From positions 1 to 30,811 of the IMG/VR virus record IMGVR_UViG_3300025132_000019: a DNA stretch of 30,811 nt; one strand, 5' to 3'. Numbering within the stretch: the first letter of the stretch is position 1; every line of letters begins with the position of its first letter. The stretch comes from a virus. Made by a program: the position numbers and the translations under genes. Of this stretch, positions 1 to 8,739 are shown piece by piece. The notes below the pieces were generated by a model. It made no database searches. It saw only the letters and a program-made list of their open reading frames with translations, and was not told where the DNA came from.

Positions 1-99
1 TTTTTCTCCGTCAACTGCTTGAGGTAAAACTTCTTCAAGTTCGTGAGCAAGAACACCATAAGAGCGTGAATCATCTACTTTCCATTTAAAGTCATAAAC
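1..99. repeat. Terminal direct repeat, left copy (contig circularity)
   Basis: These 99 bases are identical to the last 99 bases of the window. The repeat lies inside the tail-fibre coding sequence, and removing one copy joins both fibre parts in frame (4,194 nt, 1,398 codons). Ninety-nine is also a common assembler k-mer size. This is therefore best read as the assembly overlap of a circular or circularly permuted genome, not a biological terminal repeat. Confidence 0.95.
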
Positions 100-3000
100 A
101 GGTATTTTAGAAACCATATCTAATCCTGCAAAGTCTTGTAAATCTTCTTTTAATCTATAATCTGATGATGTGTTGTAAGTAGTTGCTGAACTTGTTACAG
201 ATATGTTACCGACCACAGTTCCTGCTTGTCTAAAAATTGCAATCCCACCCTCATTTGTAAGCCTGTTTAAATCTATTGAATTATCTCCATCGCAAGTAAA
301 GAACGATTGACCATTTGCTCTAAATTCAGTTCCTACTGAACTAATATTTAGACTTTGTTTAGAAATTAAAACATTTCCAGAATTGTCTATACGCATTCTT
401 TCTGTATTGTCTCCAGTTTTAAAACTCATAGCAGTATCTCCACCTGAGCTTGAAGTCGCAAAATAATTTATAGAACCTCTAATACCTGCACCTGGGCCTG
501 AACCATCTTCTGAATAAAAATACATAGCACCAATAGTATTCCCTGCCCAACTTGAATCGTTTTTAGTACATTTTAACGTAATTATAGAAGTGTCTGCACC
601 ACCCTTTAAACTTAAAAGCGTTCCAGGAGCTTCTTCGCCAATTCCTACTTTTCCAGAACCCGATATAACCATTTTAGTAGTAGGTGTAGTTGTACTTGAA
701 CCTCCACTATTTGTAGCAAAAACTAATCTAGATGTAAAGTCAACAGGAGTTGACCCTGATGTTTCTATTCTTGCATCTAAATAAGCATAATCTCTTGATG
801 TACTTGTACCTCCACCACCTGCATAATCAAACCCTTCAAAGATTATTCCTGTTCCAAATGGCTCATAAGGTTGAATAGAATCTCCATTCGCATTTAATGT
901 TAAAATTCTTGTAACTGTATTTCTTGAACTTGTTGTAGCTTTTACTTCTAGTTGAGTTCTTGCATCATTAGTTTCATTAATACCCACTTTACCTGAAGCA
1001 TTAATTTGCATTCTAACTGCACCTCCTGTTTCAAATTGCATAGGCACATAACTACCTGCACTTCCAAAAGTTGCTGAAATATTTGTTTGTGTAGAACTCG
1101 CAGACATTAATAATTGATTATCGCCACTATCTTGAGCGAAAGCTGCAATTTCTCCTTTGACCAATAATTCTCTACCAAATTGAGGATTTGTATTAATTCC
1201 TACAGCTCCTGCAAAAGTTGTATTTCCAGAACTATCTATTCGCATTCTTTCAGACATTGTTGTGTTTGCACTTGTACTAAACGCTAAAAAAGTATCATCT
1301 GTCCCTGCGCCTGTGCTTTCAACACCAAAAGATATTTTAGATTTACCTGCTACTGAATTTATAAACTCAATACCACTACCACCATCAAGGGTGTTTTGTA
1401 GTTTTAAAACAGAAGAATCTAAATCTGTTGATGCTGCTACAGAATTTTTAAAAGTATTTAAACCTGTTGATGTAATAGTCCCTGCAAAAGTTGCGTTTGC
1501 ACCTGACAAAGTTAAAGCAGTAGTTCCTCCATTTGTTTGAAACAGCATAAGTCCTGATGAATTTCTTAAAAAAGTATTATTATCATCTGCTCCAAATAAT
1601 AAACTTACATTATTGGTGGTGTCAATTAATTGTAATTCAGCAGTATTTGATTTACTAATTGTAATATTTCCTCCAAAAGTTGAGTTTCCTGAACTTATTA
1701 CAACATCGGCAGCGTTTCCTTGACTACTTAATACCAAACCAGATTCAGCTCTAACTGCTAATTTTCCATTATGTCCAGAAATAATACCATTTGCACCACC
1801 AATAAAGCCAATAGTTGTACTTGCTTCTTTAAACCTTTGATGCGTGTCACCTGCTGTTCCTGTTAAAGTTAATATGTTATCAGGAGCTCCTCCTATTCCT
1901 ACACTACCTGCAAAAGTTGCATTACCATTTGTAGCTATTCTTAATTTCGGAGCATTAGAAGTGCTGGCATCTGTAGTAAATGTTAAATCATTTCCGTAAG
2001 TGTGAGTACTTGAACCCATACCCATATGCCAAGAATTACCATAAGTAGAAACTACAAATTTAGCTTCTGCACTTGAACCATTTTGTTGATTGTTAATTAC
2101 AATAGATATTGGCGCATCTGTATCTGTATCAGCAGTTATTTTAGGATTTAAATGAGAAAAACCGCCACTACCTACAAGAACAGTTCCTGCAACTACTGTA
2201 TTTCCATTTGTAGCATTTACTGTAAACTTATTTGTGTTAATTGCTAAGTCTCCTGTAACTGAAGCTCCTAGAGTGGTAGTTAAAGACCCAGTTACAGTTA
2301 AAGCCGTTCCGCTTTCTGAAACTATAGAGTCTCCTATAACATTTGAAGCAGTAAACTTAGCTAAGTTACCTATTGTGCCTTGACCATCTACTTGGCTATG
2401 ATCTAATTTAGACCAACGATTGTCTGCATCTGCAATAACCCAATCACCAACCGACCAATTAGCGGTTCCATTTAAGTTAGTTGTTCCTCCGTAATTTACT
2501 ACATAATATTGTCCTTGTTGTATAAAAGGACTAGCATCTATTGTATAAGCCTCACCACTTAACATAATATCAGCATTTAAAGTTAACTGAGTATTACTAT
2601 CAATATTAGTTACAAGAGCAGTAGTTCCGTCTACTTGGTTAATTACTTTGTCTCCTACAGTTACAGTTGTGTTAAAATTTTGTCCTGTTTGTATAAGTTT
2701 GTTTGTAGCTTGTCCTGTAGTCGTTCCTGAATCTGCTTCTCCTCCTCCACTTGTTAAAGTGGGAGTGTTAGTATCAGCGTCCCAACTTCCCTTAAATATT
2801 AGTCCATTAGAAATAGAACTAACTTGAGATTGTAATTTTCCAAAGGCTTCTAAAATTGAGTCTGAAGCTTGAATATTTCCTGAAGCAGGAGTTGGTAAGC
2901 CTGTTAGTACTTTGCCTGTAACTGCAGAGTTTAATAATGTAACTGCACCAGATACGTTTCCACTTCCGTCCACACTACTTAATGTAGCTGTAGCTTCGCT

Positions 3001-4077
3001 AGTTAAAGATAAATCTCTTGCAGTAGCCCATTTTGTAGCTGTATCTGCATTTCCTGTCAGATTTCCTGTAACGTTACCTTGTAAATTTCTATGTACTGTA
3101 GAAGGTAAACTTAATGTTATAGTTTGTCCACCTCCTGCAGTATTTATTTGGTTAGTAGTTCCGTCAACGCTTAATGTTTGAGAGTTAAGAACAACTGCAC
3201 CGCTACCTGAGTCTGTAGTAAAATCTAAGTCACTAGCATTATTTAAACTTTTTACATAAGCAGTTGTAGCTACTTTTGTAGAATCGTCACTTGATGACTG
3301 AGTTGTGGCTGTTGAGCCGTCAGGTAAAACAACACCTGATGAAGGAAATTTTAAACTTAATCCTTGCCCTGATGCGTTAGACTCTATTTCATTAACAGTA
3401 CCTGTTACTGCAAATACTTGAGTATTTAAATTAACCGCACCTGTTCCAGTATCACCGCTAAAATCTAAATCACTAGCCGCATCTAAAGTATCAACGTATG
3501 CAGTAGTCGCAACCTTAGTCGAGTTGTCTCCTGCAGACTGAGTAACTGCAGTTGTAGCTGTGTTTATTGTTCCGTGTAAGTCTCCAGAAAATGTAGCTCC
3601 TGTATAAGTTCCACTAATAGTTACACTATTTGGTAAACCAATTTGTAATTGTTGACCACTTGCTGCGGTTTCAATTTCATTACTTGTTCCAACTATAGCT
3701 AGAACCTGGGAGTCTAAATCGACTGCTCCTGTATTCGTTCCGTCTGAAAAATCTAAGTCTTGACTAGTTACGTGAGTATCTACATAGTCTTTTACTGCAG
3801 CCGAAGTAGGTAGGGAAGTATCATTATCATTTGAAGATATGCCGTCTGCCTCATTAACTAATTTATTGATAGTCACAGAGTGAGCAGTTGCTTTAAAATT
3901 AGCAAACTCTAACGTTCCTGTAGACTTGAGGTCTCCGCCTGTGTTTAAATATACACCTGAATTATTCCCTAGCCCATCCGACAATTGCTGTAGAGTAGCT
4001 GTTAAAATATCATTATCTGTTACTTTAATTAAACTCTTATATGTTAAACTTATTTTATTTCCTGTTAGTGTACTCAT
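1..4077 (-). CDS. Tail fibre/receptor-binding protein with C-terminal S74 chaperone (5' part; continues at right end)
   Basis: The ATG is at 4077 and the frame is open to base 1. It continues across the circular junction to a stop at 30596-30598, giving 1,397 aa. The N-terminal third carries three related units, each beginning DLDF and containing a GAV-[DNV]-L pattern (near residues 106, 203 and 284). Adjacent segments repeat STKVATTAYV. The middle is a long run of Gly/Ser/Thr/Asn-rich beta repeats with recurring ATFAG and MRI motifs, as in trimeric beta-helical fibres. The C-terminus has SDYRLKEDL, the peptidase S74 intramolecular chaperone signature, with the predicted Ser/Lys dyad at S1305 and K1310. 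In this family the C-terminal domain trimerises the fibre and is then released autocatalytically, here about 93 residues. The host-receptor role is inferred. It follows the head-tail adaptor and precedes the lysis genes, the usual place for a fibre. Confidence 0.9.
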   Translation of the reverse strand, partial: MSTLTGNKISLTYKSLIKVTDNDILTATLQQLSDGLGNNSGVYLNTGGDLKSTGTLEFANFKATAHSVTINKLVNEADGISSNDNDTSLPTSAAVKDYVDTHVTSQDLDFSDGTNTGAVDLDSQVLAIVGTSNEIETAASGQQLQIGLPNSVTISGTYTGATFSGDLHGTINTATTAVTQSAGDNSTKVATTAYVDTLDAASDLDFSGDTGTGAVNLNTQVFAVTGTVNEIESNASGQGLSLKFPSSGVVLPDGSTATTQSSSDDSTKVATTAYVKSLNNASDLDFTTDSGSGAVVLNSQTLSVDGTTNQINTAGGGQTITLSLPSTVHRNLQGNVTGNLTGNADTATKWATARDLSLTSEATATLSSVDGSGNVSGAVTLLNSAVTGKVLTGLPTPASGNIQASDSILEAFGKLQSQVSSISNGLIFKGSWDADTNTPTLTSGGGEADSGTTTGQATNKLIQTGQNFNTTVTVGDKVINQVDGTTALVTNIDSNTQLTLNADIMLSGEAYTIDASPFIQQGQYYVVNYGGTTNLNGTANWSVGDWVIADADNRWSKLDHSQVDGQGTIGNLAKFTASNVIGDSIVSESGTALTVTGSLTTTLGASVTGDLAINTNKFTVNATNGNTVVAGTVLVGSGGFSHLNPKITADTDTDAPISIVINNQQNGSSAEAKFVVSTYGNSWHMGMGSSTHTYGNDLTFTTDASTSNAPKLRIATNGNATFAGSVGIGGAPDNILTLTGTAGDTHQRFKEASTTIGFIGGANGIISGHNGKLAVRAESGLVLSSQGNAADVVISSGNSTFGGNITISKSNTAELQLIDTTNNVSLLFGADDNNTFLRNSSGLMLFQTNGGTTALTLSGANATFAGTITSTGLNTFKNSVAASTDLDSSVLKLQNTLDGGSGIEFINSVAGKSKISFGVESTGAGTDDTFLAFSTSANTTMSERMRIDSSGNTTFAGAVGINTNPQFGRELLVKGEIAAFAQDSGDNQLLMSASSTQTNISATFGSAGSYVPMQFETGGAVRMQINASGKVGINETNDARTQLEVKATTSSRNTVTRILTLNANGDSIQPYEPFGTGIIFEGFDYAGGGGTSTSRDYAYLDARIETSGSTPVDFTSRLVFATNSGGSSTTTPTTKMVISGSGKVGIGEEAPGTLLSLKGGADTSIITLKCTKNDSSWAGNTIGAMYFYSEDGSGPGAGIRGSINYFATSSSGGDTAMSFKTGDNTERMRIDNSGNVLISKQSLNISSVGTEFRANGQSFFTCDGDNSIDLNRLTNEGGIAIFRQAGTVVGNISVTSSATTYNTSSDYRLKEDLQDFAGLDMVSKIPVYDFKWKVDDSRSYGVLAHELEEVLPQAVDGEK

Positions 4078-4147
4078 TTTTTATTTTTTTTAGATAAACT
4101 AATAACTTTTTAAAGTTTGTGTTTTTTATATTATATTCCTTTTTCAT
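4055..4147 (-). CDS. Possible 30-aa basic small protein between adaptor and fibre
   Basis: A short ORF starts with an ATG that overlaps the TGA stop of the upstream adaptor gene (ATGA) and ends 23 nt inside the fibre gene. The predicted 30-aa peptide is very rich in Lys and Asn (starts MKKEYN), with no recognisable domain. Junctions like these occur between real genes throughout this genome. Alternatively it may only couple translation of the adaptor and fibre, or be chance, since AT-rich leaders often encode Lys/Asn peptides. Confidence 0.35.
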   Translation of the reverse strand: MKKEYNIKNTNFKKLLVYLKKIKNEYTNRK

Positions 4148-4659
4148 AATACCCAACCTGTCCAATTAGCCTCTGTATCTGGGTACATATCATCATTACT
4201 ATTACTATAGTACTCAGGAAATTTGGTTGAAGCGTTATAATTCATATAGTCTATAAATCGTCTAGTATAAAAATCTGCATAGTCTCTATACTTTTGAACT
4301 AGAAAATCTATTTCTTCTTTAGTAGGTAAATCAGCATTTTCTGATCTATGCCTGTAAGTACCTCCTTGTTTTACTGCATAATTACTAAAGGGCAAATAAT
4401 CAACCATTGCAAACATTATTAATTGTGGCTGCACGTAATCGTTAACCAAAGTATAATAATTTGGATTTGCTTGTTGAGTAAGAGTTCCTGCAGTAATTAA
4501 AGCAGAAATTTTATTGTAAAGCTCAGTCCCTAAATAATTTTGTATGTGCATCTGTTGAGCTATTTTAATAAAGGGTAGGAGTTTGTCTGTGTCTACCGAC
4601 CCGTCAATTATCGAGTTTCTTACTAAGTCTGTTCTTGATATAAATAATGCTGTAGCCAT
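4144..4659 (-). CDS. Putative head-tail connector/adaptor protein
   Basis: A 171-aa protein, mostly alpha-helical by inspection. It contains the segment IKIAQQMHIQNYLGTELY (residues about 32-49), followed by a helix-rich region and an aromatic, Asn/Tyr-rich C-terminus. The pattern of helices, a QNYLGT-like turn and a later YRDYADFYTRR helix resembles the head-tail connector family (DUF6712-like) found in Bacteroidota phages, which docks on the portal in the neck. The gene follows the portal after only 4 nt, consistent with this. The family assignment is from memory of sequence style and was not searched; the neck role is inference. Confidence 0.6.
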   Translation of the reverse strand: MATALFISRTDLVRNSIIDGSVDTDKLLPFIKIAQQMHIQNYLGTELYNKISALITAGTLTQQANPNYYTLVNDYVQPQLIMFAMVDYLPFSNYAVKQGGTYRHRSENADLPTKEEIDFLVQKYRDYADFYTRRFIDYMNYNASTKFPEYYSNSNDDMYPDTEANWTGWVL

Positions 4660-4663
4660 TTTC

Positions 4664-6622
4664 TTATTTTCTATAGTTAGGGTCTAAACTCCACCAATCA
4701 TTTTTAGGTTGAGCTACTTGAGCAACTTCAGGCACGTTTGTTTCAATTTGTGCTTCTTTCCTTAAACTAGGGTCTAAAGCCGCAATTTTACGTCTAGCCT
4801 CAGCTACTGTTATTCTTTCGTTGTTTTTTCTTAAATATGTTCTACGTTCCCAATAATGTTGACAATTAACCCCTCCCTTATAAAGCCATAAATTATAATA
4901 ATCTGAACCTCCTGGGCCTAAGCCTGGATTTGCATTACTTTCTTTATTTAAGTCTTCCATTCTATAGACTTTTTTTGCAGCCCACATTTTACGACAAAAT
5001 TCTCGTTCTGGATTATTACTTCCATAATATCTATAACGTACTTTTATTATACTAGTGTCTTGAGAGCTTTTTTTATTTGGAGTACTAATAGGTACACTAG
5101 CTAAATCCGTAGCAAATTTTAATGAATGATTTAATAACTCATCGTATTCATTAGCAGGTCTACTATCTATTAATTCGTAGCCTTCCATTTCTTCGTCTTC
5201 TCCTTTGTTTTCTAACTCGCTTAATATAGCCTTAGTTAGTTCTTCATTTACATTTAAAGGAACACAATTTGGAACTTCTTTTCCGTCTTTCATTTTAGTT
5301 CCTATCATTTCATAACCAGGCTCACAAGGTTTTTTTAAATCAGTATGGTCTTGACAAGGCATATAATAAGTTTTACCATCAACTTCGTGTTCGTGATAAC
5401 CCATACATCCTATTTCGTTAGCCTTACTTTCTGCCTCTTCTATAGTTTCATACGCCACCTTGCCATCTATAACTTTTGAAAACGAAAACTTTTGACCTGT
5501 TTCTTCTTCAATTTGTTCTTTGTTTGTAGCGTTAGTCAAATCATTAAATTCTAGAGGTTGTAACGTTTTGAAATATAAATTTAAAACTACTTTATTGTAG
5601 GCTAATATATCGTCAAAAGCGTTTAGTAATAATTGTTGAAAAGGTCTAATAACTGTGTTGTCCATTAAAGTACTAGCAGTTACAATTTCTTCTGCATTAT
5701 TTCCAAAGCCTGTCATATCTTTAATACCAAATAAAATTGGACTTGTAACTCTGTGAGCTACCATTATCTTTTTCATAGACTCAGTAGAAAGAAACTCATA
5801 TTGTTGAGGTGCGTCTGATAATTGTACTGCCTCCATAGTTGCAGCAGAATCTGCGTTGTCATTAAACGCAAGTATAAAACGTCCTGCATTACTTGTTCCT
5901 TGATACTTAGCCGCAATCTTTTGTTCTATAATATTTCTCTCTTCTTCTGTAGGAGTCCCATTGTTAAAATTAATTAACATAGAAGGAGCTAGGCCATTCA
6001 TAATGTTGTTTAAATGGTAGTTAGCTATTTCCTCTTCTAATTCTGCATATTGTATTCCTCCTTGATAATCTACAGGACTATAGTATTTAAATCCTGCTCT
6101 ATATGGTTTAATATAAAGTATTTCTATTTCATTTCTAGAAGTACCAAATACAGGTATTCTTTCTAGTTCGTCTCCTTGTTGGTATTCAGACCAATCGTAA
6201 AAATAATAATACGCAGGAATTTCTCCTTCTTCATTACATTTTTCAGCCCTTAATGTTTCTATAGGAACGTGCTCAACTTGAGCTATTCTACTCCTGTCTT
6301 CACTATATATAACTTGTATAGCACATTGACCCATAAGCTTTAAATCACTTGCTAGTTTCATTTGCATATCCTCAGAAATCATAGATTTCATTTCTGCATA
6401 TTCTCCAGGTTTTCTATTTGAGTCTGTAGCGTCTAAGTAACGGCCTACTATCATTTGTGAGATTCCGTTAATTAAAGCGTTGTTAGTAGCTGAGCCGTTA
6501 TATCTGTCTATTAAAAATTGGAAATAGTTATTGTCTGCTCCGTAAGATACCCATTCTTGATTTGATACTTCTTTTACTTCAGGAGTAGTATATGTACTTA
6601 ATTGTAAAAAGTTTACTTTCAT
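4664..6622 (-). CDS. Portal protein with Cys/His-rich C-terminal extension
   Basis: A 652-aa protein. Residues 1 to about 360 look like a phage portal: N-terminal helices, a long beta-rich wing, then KIMVAHRVTSPILFGI (285-300) and a helix with VIRPFQQ, the stem/crown pattern of HK97-type portals. The portal forms the dodecameric DNA channel at the capsid vertex. Residues about 375-460 form a linker with clustered Cys and His (C406, H410, H412, C423, H426, C433, C453). Residues about 525-600 form a second module with REFC, a Gly-rich turn and NCQHYW, then charged helices. These extensions make it larger than a typical 400-500-aa portal and suggest fusion of a minor-head-like or metal-binding module. 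It follows the 139-aa gene by 1 nt. Unusually, it lies downstream of the capsid gene. Confidence 0.8.
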   Translation of the reverse strand: MKVNFLQLSTYTTPEVKEVSNQEWVSYGADNNYFQFLIDRYNGSATNNALINGISQMIVGRYLDATDSNRKPGEYAEMKSMISEDMQMKLASDLKLMGQCAIQVIYSEDRSRIAQVEHVPIETLRAEKCNEEGEIPAYYYFYDWSEYQQGDELERIPVFGTSRNEIEILYIKPYRAGFKYYSPVDYQGGIQYAELEEEIANYHLNNIMNGLAPSMLINFNNGTPTEEERNIIEQKIAAKYQGTSNAGRFILAFNDNADSAATMEAVQLSDAPQQYEFLSTESMKKIMVAHRVTSPILFGIKDMTGFGNNAEEIVTASTLMDNTVIRPFQQLLLNAFDDILAYNKVVLNLYFKTLQPLEFNDLTNATNKEQIEEETGQKFSFSKVIDGKVAYETIEEAESKANEIGCMGYHEHEVDGKTYYMPCQDHTDLKKPCEPGYEMIGTKMKDGKEVPNCVPLNVNEELTKAILSELENKGEDEEMEGYELIDSRPANEYDELLNHSLKFATDLASVPISTPNKKSSQDTSIIKVRYRYYGSNNPEREFCRKMWAAKKVYRMEDLNKESNANPGLGPGGSDYYNLWLYKGGVNCQHYWERRTYLRKNNERITVAEARRKIAALDPSLRKEAQIETNVPEVAQVAQPKNDWWSLDPNYRK

Positions 6623-6623
6623 A

Positions 6624-7043
6624 TTAATATATTATATAATCATTATTTCCAGAAGTATTTTCTATATATAATCCTTGGTTAATATCATAATAATTATTTG
6701 TTTCTTGGTCTATCGTTTGATCTGTACAGAAAATTTTGTCTCTAAAAATTACATCACCACTAAGGTTACTAACTTTTAAATCATAAAATCTACCTTCAAT
6801 TAAATTCAAATTCATTGTAATATACATAATATCATTTGTAATTACTATACCTGCTTCGTCTTCCCAATCATAATTAGCCAACTGCCATTGAAAGTTATTT
6901 GTATTCCAAAACTGACCCGTAGTCAAAACACAAATTGTTTCATTTGTGCTTTCATCTCTTATACAAATTTCTGCGTCTGTCGTAAATTCTCTAGGAATTA
7001 CGCTATACGTTTGAGCTGCAGTTGTAGTTTTTAAAACTATCAT
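6624..7043 (-). CDS. Conserved-looking structural protein of unknown function, 139 aa
   Basis: A 139-aa beta-rich protein without Cys clusters, signal peptide or membrane segment. It starts MIVLKTTTAAQ, has a central EGRFYDLKV segment, and ends in an Asn/Tyr-rich tail. The alternating hydrophobic pattern suggests a beta sandwich, as in many virion accessory proteins. It is the first gene after the terminator at 7105-7125 and is followed by the portal after 1 nt, so it probably leads the portal-adaptor unit. I do not recognise a characterised family. A structural or neck role is inferred from position only. Confidence 0.6.
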   Translation of the reverse strand: MIVLKTTTAAQTYSVIPREFTTDAEICIRDESTNETICVLTTGQFWNTNNFQWQLANYDWEDEAGIVITNDIMYITMNLNLIEGRFYDLKVSNLSGDVIFRDKIFCTDQTIDQETNNYYDINQGLYIENTSGNNDYIIY

Positions 7044-7052
7044 TTACTTGTT

Positions 7053-7066
7053 TAATAGTATAACGT
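7053..7066 (-). promoter_or_regulatory. Degenerate copy of the ACGTTATATWAGTA upstream motif
   Basis: The minus strand reads ACGTTATACTATTA, matching 11 of 14 positions of the motif found before three other operon-leading genes. It lies about 10 nt before the ATG at 7043 and just after an intrinsic terminator, where a new promoter would be expected. It is the weakest of the four copies. Confidence 0.4.
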
Positions 7067-7104
7067 AATAATTTCAGTTTTTGCATAATAAAATTAGGAT
7101 AAAG

Positions 7105-7125
7105 AAAAAGGGCTCGAAAGCCCTT
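7105..7125 (-). terminator. Intrinsic terminator after the tail-tube gene
   Basis: On the minus strand a perfect 7-bp stem (AAGGGCT/AGCCCTT) encloses a TTCG tetraloop and runs into a T-rich tract. It lies 27 nt after the stop of the tail-tube gene and before the next start at 7043, so it fits a rho-independent terminator for capsid and tail-tube transcripts. Confidence 0.85.
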
Positions 7126-7151
7126 AATCTAAACTAAACACAGAAAAATTC

Positions 7152-7682
7152 TTATGCTGGAGAAATAGCTGCTCCAATTTGTAAAGCACTAATAACTCCA
7201 CTAGCACAAAAGAATGCAGGTAGCACCTCTTGAGCTGTAAAAGTTAAAGTATAGCCTGACAAATCGGCAAGGGCTGTTCCTGTAGAAATAGTCCCCGCAG
7301 ATACATCTGCTCCATTATAAGCTCCAACTAAAAAGTAATTAGAATTAAAGTCTTCTACAAATACGTGAGGATTTCCTTTAGCCACGTCTTGTAATTCGGC
7401 TTGAGTTTCTTTGTCTAACTTTTGTAATTGAATGTTTACGTTTTGGTCGTAATAGACCGTTCCATTTTCAGCAGAAGCCGTAATTGTTTCTTCCATTCCA
7501 GAAGAACCAGGCTTTACCAAGTATTTATATGCAGCAGGAGTAGTACCGATTGCAGTAACTTCAGCACCCGTAACTGATAATGCTCCTAAGCTTCCAAAGT
7601 CTGCTAAAATAATACTCTTAATTCCTCCAACTGATTTAATACAAGGTAAGTTTCTACCTTTTGCTAATATTGTACAACTCAT
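7152..7682 (-). CDS. Putative major tail (tube) protein
   Basis: A 176-aa protein beginning MSCTILAKGRNLPC, beta-rich, with a segment GNPHVFVEDFNSNYFLVGA (about 104-122) and then GYTLTFTAQE. An FVED..N.YFLVGA motif followed by a closing TLTFT strand is the pattern I associate with tail-tube proteins of Bacteroidota phages, which polymerise as hexameric rings around the tape measure. The gene has its own flanking terminators at 7698-7736 and 7105-7125, consistent with high, separately controlled expression beside the capsid gene. A second head decoration protein is an alternative. It is oddly separated from the rest of the tail module by the head genes. Confidence 0.6.
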   Translation of the reverse strand: MSCTILAKGRNLPCIKSVGGIKSIILADFGSLGALSVTGAEVTAIGTTPAAYKYLVKPGSSGMEETITASAENGTVYYDQNVNIQLQKLDKETQAELQDVAKGNPHVFVEDFNSNYFLVGAYNGADVSAGTISTGTALADLSGYTLTFTAQEVLPAFFCASGVISALQIGAAISPA

Positions 7683-7697
7683 AATTTATATTTTTTT

Positions 7698-7736
7698 TAA
7701 AAAAAAAGGGTAAGTAGGTTGTACCCCACCTACCCT
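7698..7736 (-). terminator. Intrinsic terminator after the major capsid gene
   Basis: On the minus strand an AGGGT...ACCCT outer stem and an AGGT/ACCT inner stem with a bulge form a hairpin, followed by about ten T residues. It begins just after the capsid stop at 7760 and ends before the tail-tube start at 7682. It may attenuate rather than block read-through, since the tail-tube gene has no obvious separate promoter. Confidence 0.75.
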
Positions 7737-7759
7737 AATTCTTAGATTAATTTAATTTA

Positions 7760-8713
7760 TTAAGAATAAACTACTACGTCTGAAGGAATACCGTAATTTA
7801 CAGCACCTGAGAAACGGCAAATTATTCTTGCATTTTGTGAGCCATCAAGATCAGCCATATCTAATAGCTTAACCTCGTTCATATTTCCAACTAAAGAAGT
7901 TCCAAAATAAATATTAGACTTCTGTGCTGAAAACATAGAATTGTCATTCATACCTGGGCATACAAATACTTTAACTCCGTCAAAAGATAAAGAACCATTG
8001 TTCCACCACATAGTACCCATTCCGTTTACACCATTTGCTCCTAGACCTGCTGCTCCGAATCCACCTAAAGCTCTTACATAAGCTCTAGCTACATTTTGAG
8101 AAACGTATAAGAATAAGTCTTCTTTGCCATATAAGGCTGAAGGAATCTCATCAATAACTTTTCCCATTTCAGCAATTACGTTAGCCGAAGTTACTGCTCC
8201 TGCAGCAATTTTTTGAGCTGCTGGTATTGAAGCATCTGCCGCCGCTAAAGTAACTAATCCAGCGTACTCTCCTGCAACTCCCGCAGTTCCTCTCCAGATA
8301 GTTTGCTCTGTTTTTTGAGCAATTTCTGCTGCAACGTGAGCTAAAATAAAGTCACTAAATGCAGGAGGAAGGTTTTTAAATCCTGAGAACCCCATTTGCT
8401 GAGCTTCCCAATCTGATAAAAAGTCAGCCTTACATACTTGTAAGTTAACTTGCAGATTAGATGGCTCTAGAGTTCTTTCTGTTAAAGTAATAGTTGAATT
8501 TGGATTAAAGTCGCAAGTCGCATCAGAAACTAAGCTACCTGTATCTACTTTTTTCAATACCTCTTTGTAATTGATATTTGGTTTTACTGTGATACCACCA
8601 TCGTTAATAGTACTAGCCGAAAGTAAAGCTGCCGCAATATATTGATTTGCGAAATCTCCGCTATAGCTTGTAGTAATCGAAGTTGTAGTACCTAATTGAA
8701 TATTTCTTTTCAT
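7760..8713 (-). CDS. Major capsid protein
   Basis: A 317-aa protein with the layout of an HK97-fold capsid subunit: a flexible Thr/Ser-rich N-terminus, then a long helix with SDFILAHVAAEIAQKTEQ (about 119-136) like the spine helix. A Gly/Ala-rich middle includes LGGFGAAGLGANGVNG (about 216-231), and the C-terminal beta region ends in FSGAVNYGIPSDVVVYS. It would form the icosahedral shell. It lies directly after the decoration-like and scaffold genes and is followed by a strong terminator, as expected for the most abundant virion protein. It lacks a long N-terminal delta domain, consistent with a separate scaffold gene. Confidence 0.85.
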   Translation of the reverse strand: MKRNIQLGTTTSITTSYSGDFANQYIAAALLSASTINDGGITVKPNINYKEVLKKVDTGSLVSDATCDFNPNSTITLTERTLEPSNLQVNLQVCKADFLSDWEAQQMGFSGFKNLPPAFSDFILAHVAAEIAQKTEQTIWRGTAGVAGEYAGLVTLAAADASIPAAQKIAAGAVTSANVIAEMGKVIDEIPSALYGKEDLFLYVSQNVARAYVRALGGFGAAGLGANGVNGMGTMWWNNGSLSFDGVKVFVCPGMNDNSMFSAQKSNIYFGTSLVGNMNEVKLLDMADLDGSQNARIICRFSGAVNYGIPSDVVVYS

Positions 8714-8739
8714 TTTCTTATTTATTTATTTATTAATTA

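Noticed and set aside
1-99. A true biological direct terminal repeat
   Set aside because: It interrupts the fibre coding sequence, is exactly 99 bp (a common assembler k-mer), and removing one copy restores a complete reading frame.
590-3181. Plus-strand open frames at 590-784, 1262-1540 and 2912-3181
   Set aside because: They lie antisense within the repetitive fibre gene, whose codon bias keeps the opposite frame open. Their translations are low-complexity Pro/Val/Ser runs with no domain.
5020-5042. A further ACGTTATA string inside the portal gene
   Set aside because: It is in the middle of a coding region, encodes YRYY-like residues, and matches only the core of the upstream motif, so it is treated as chance.
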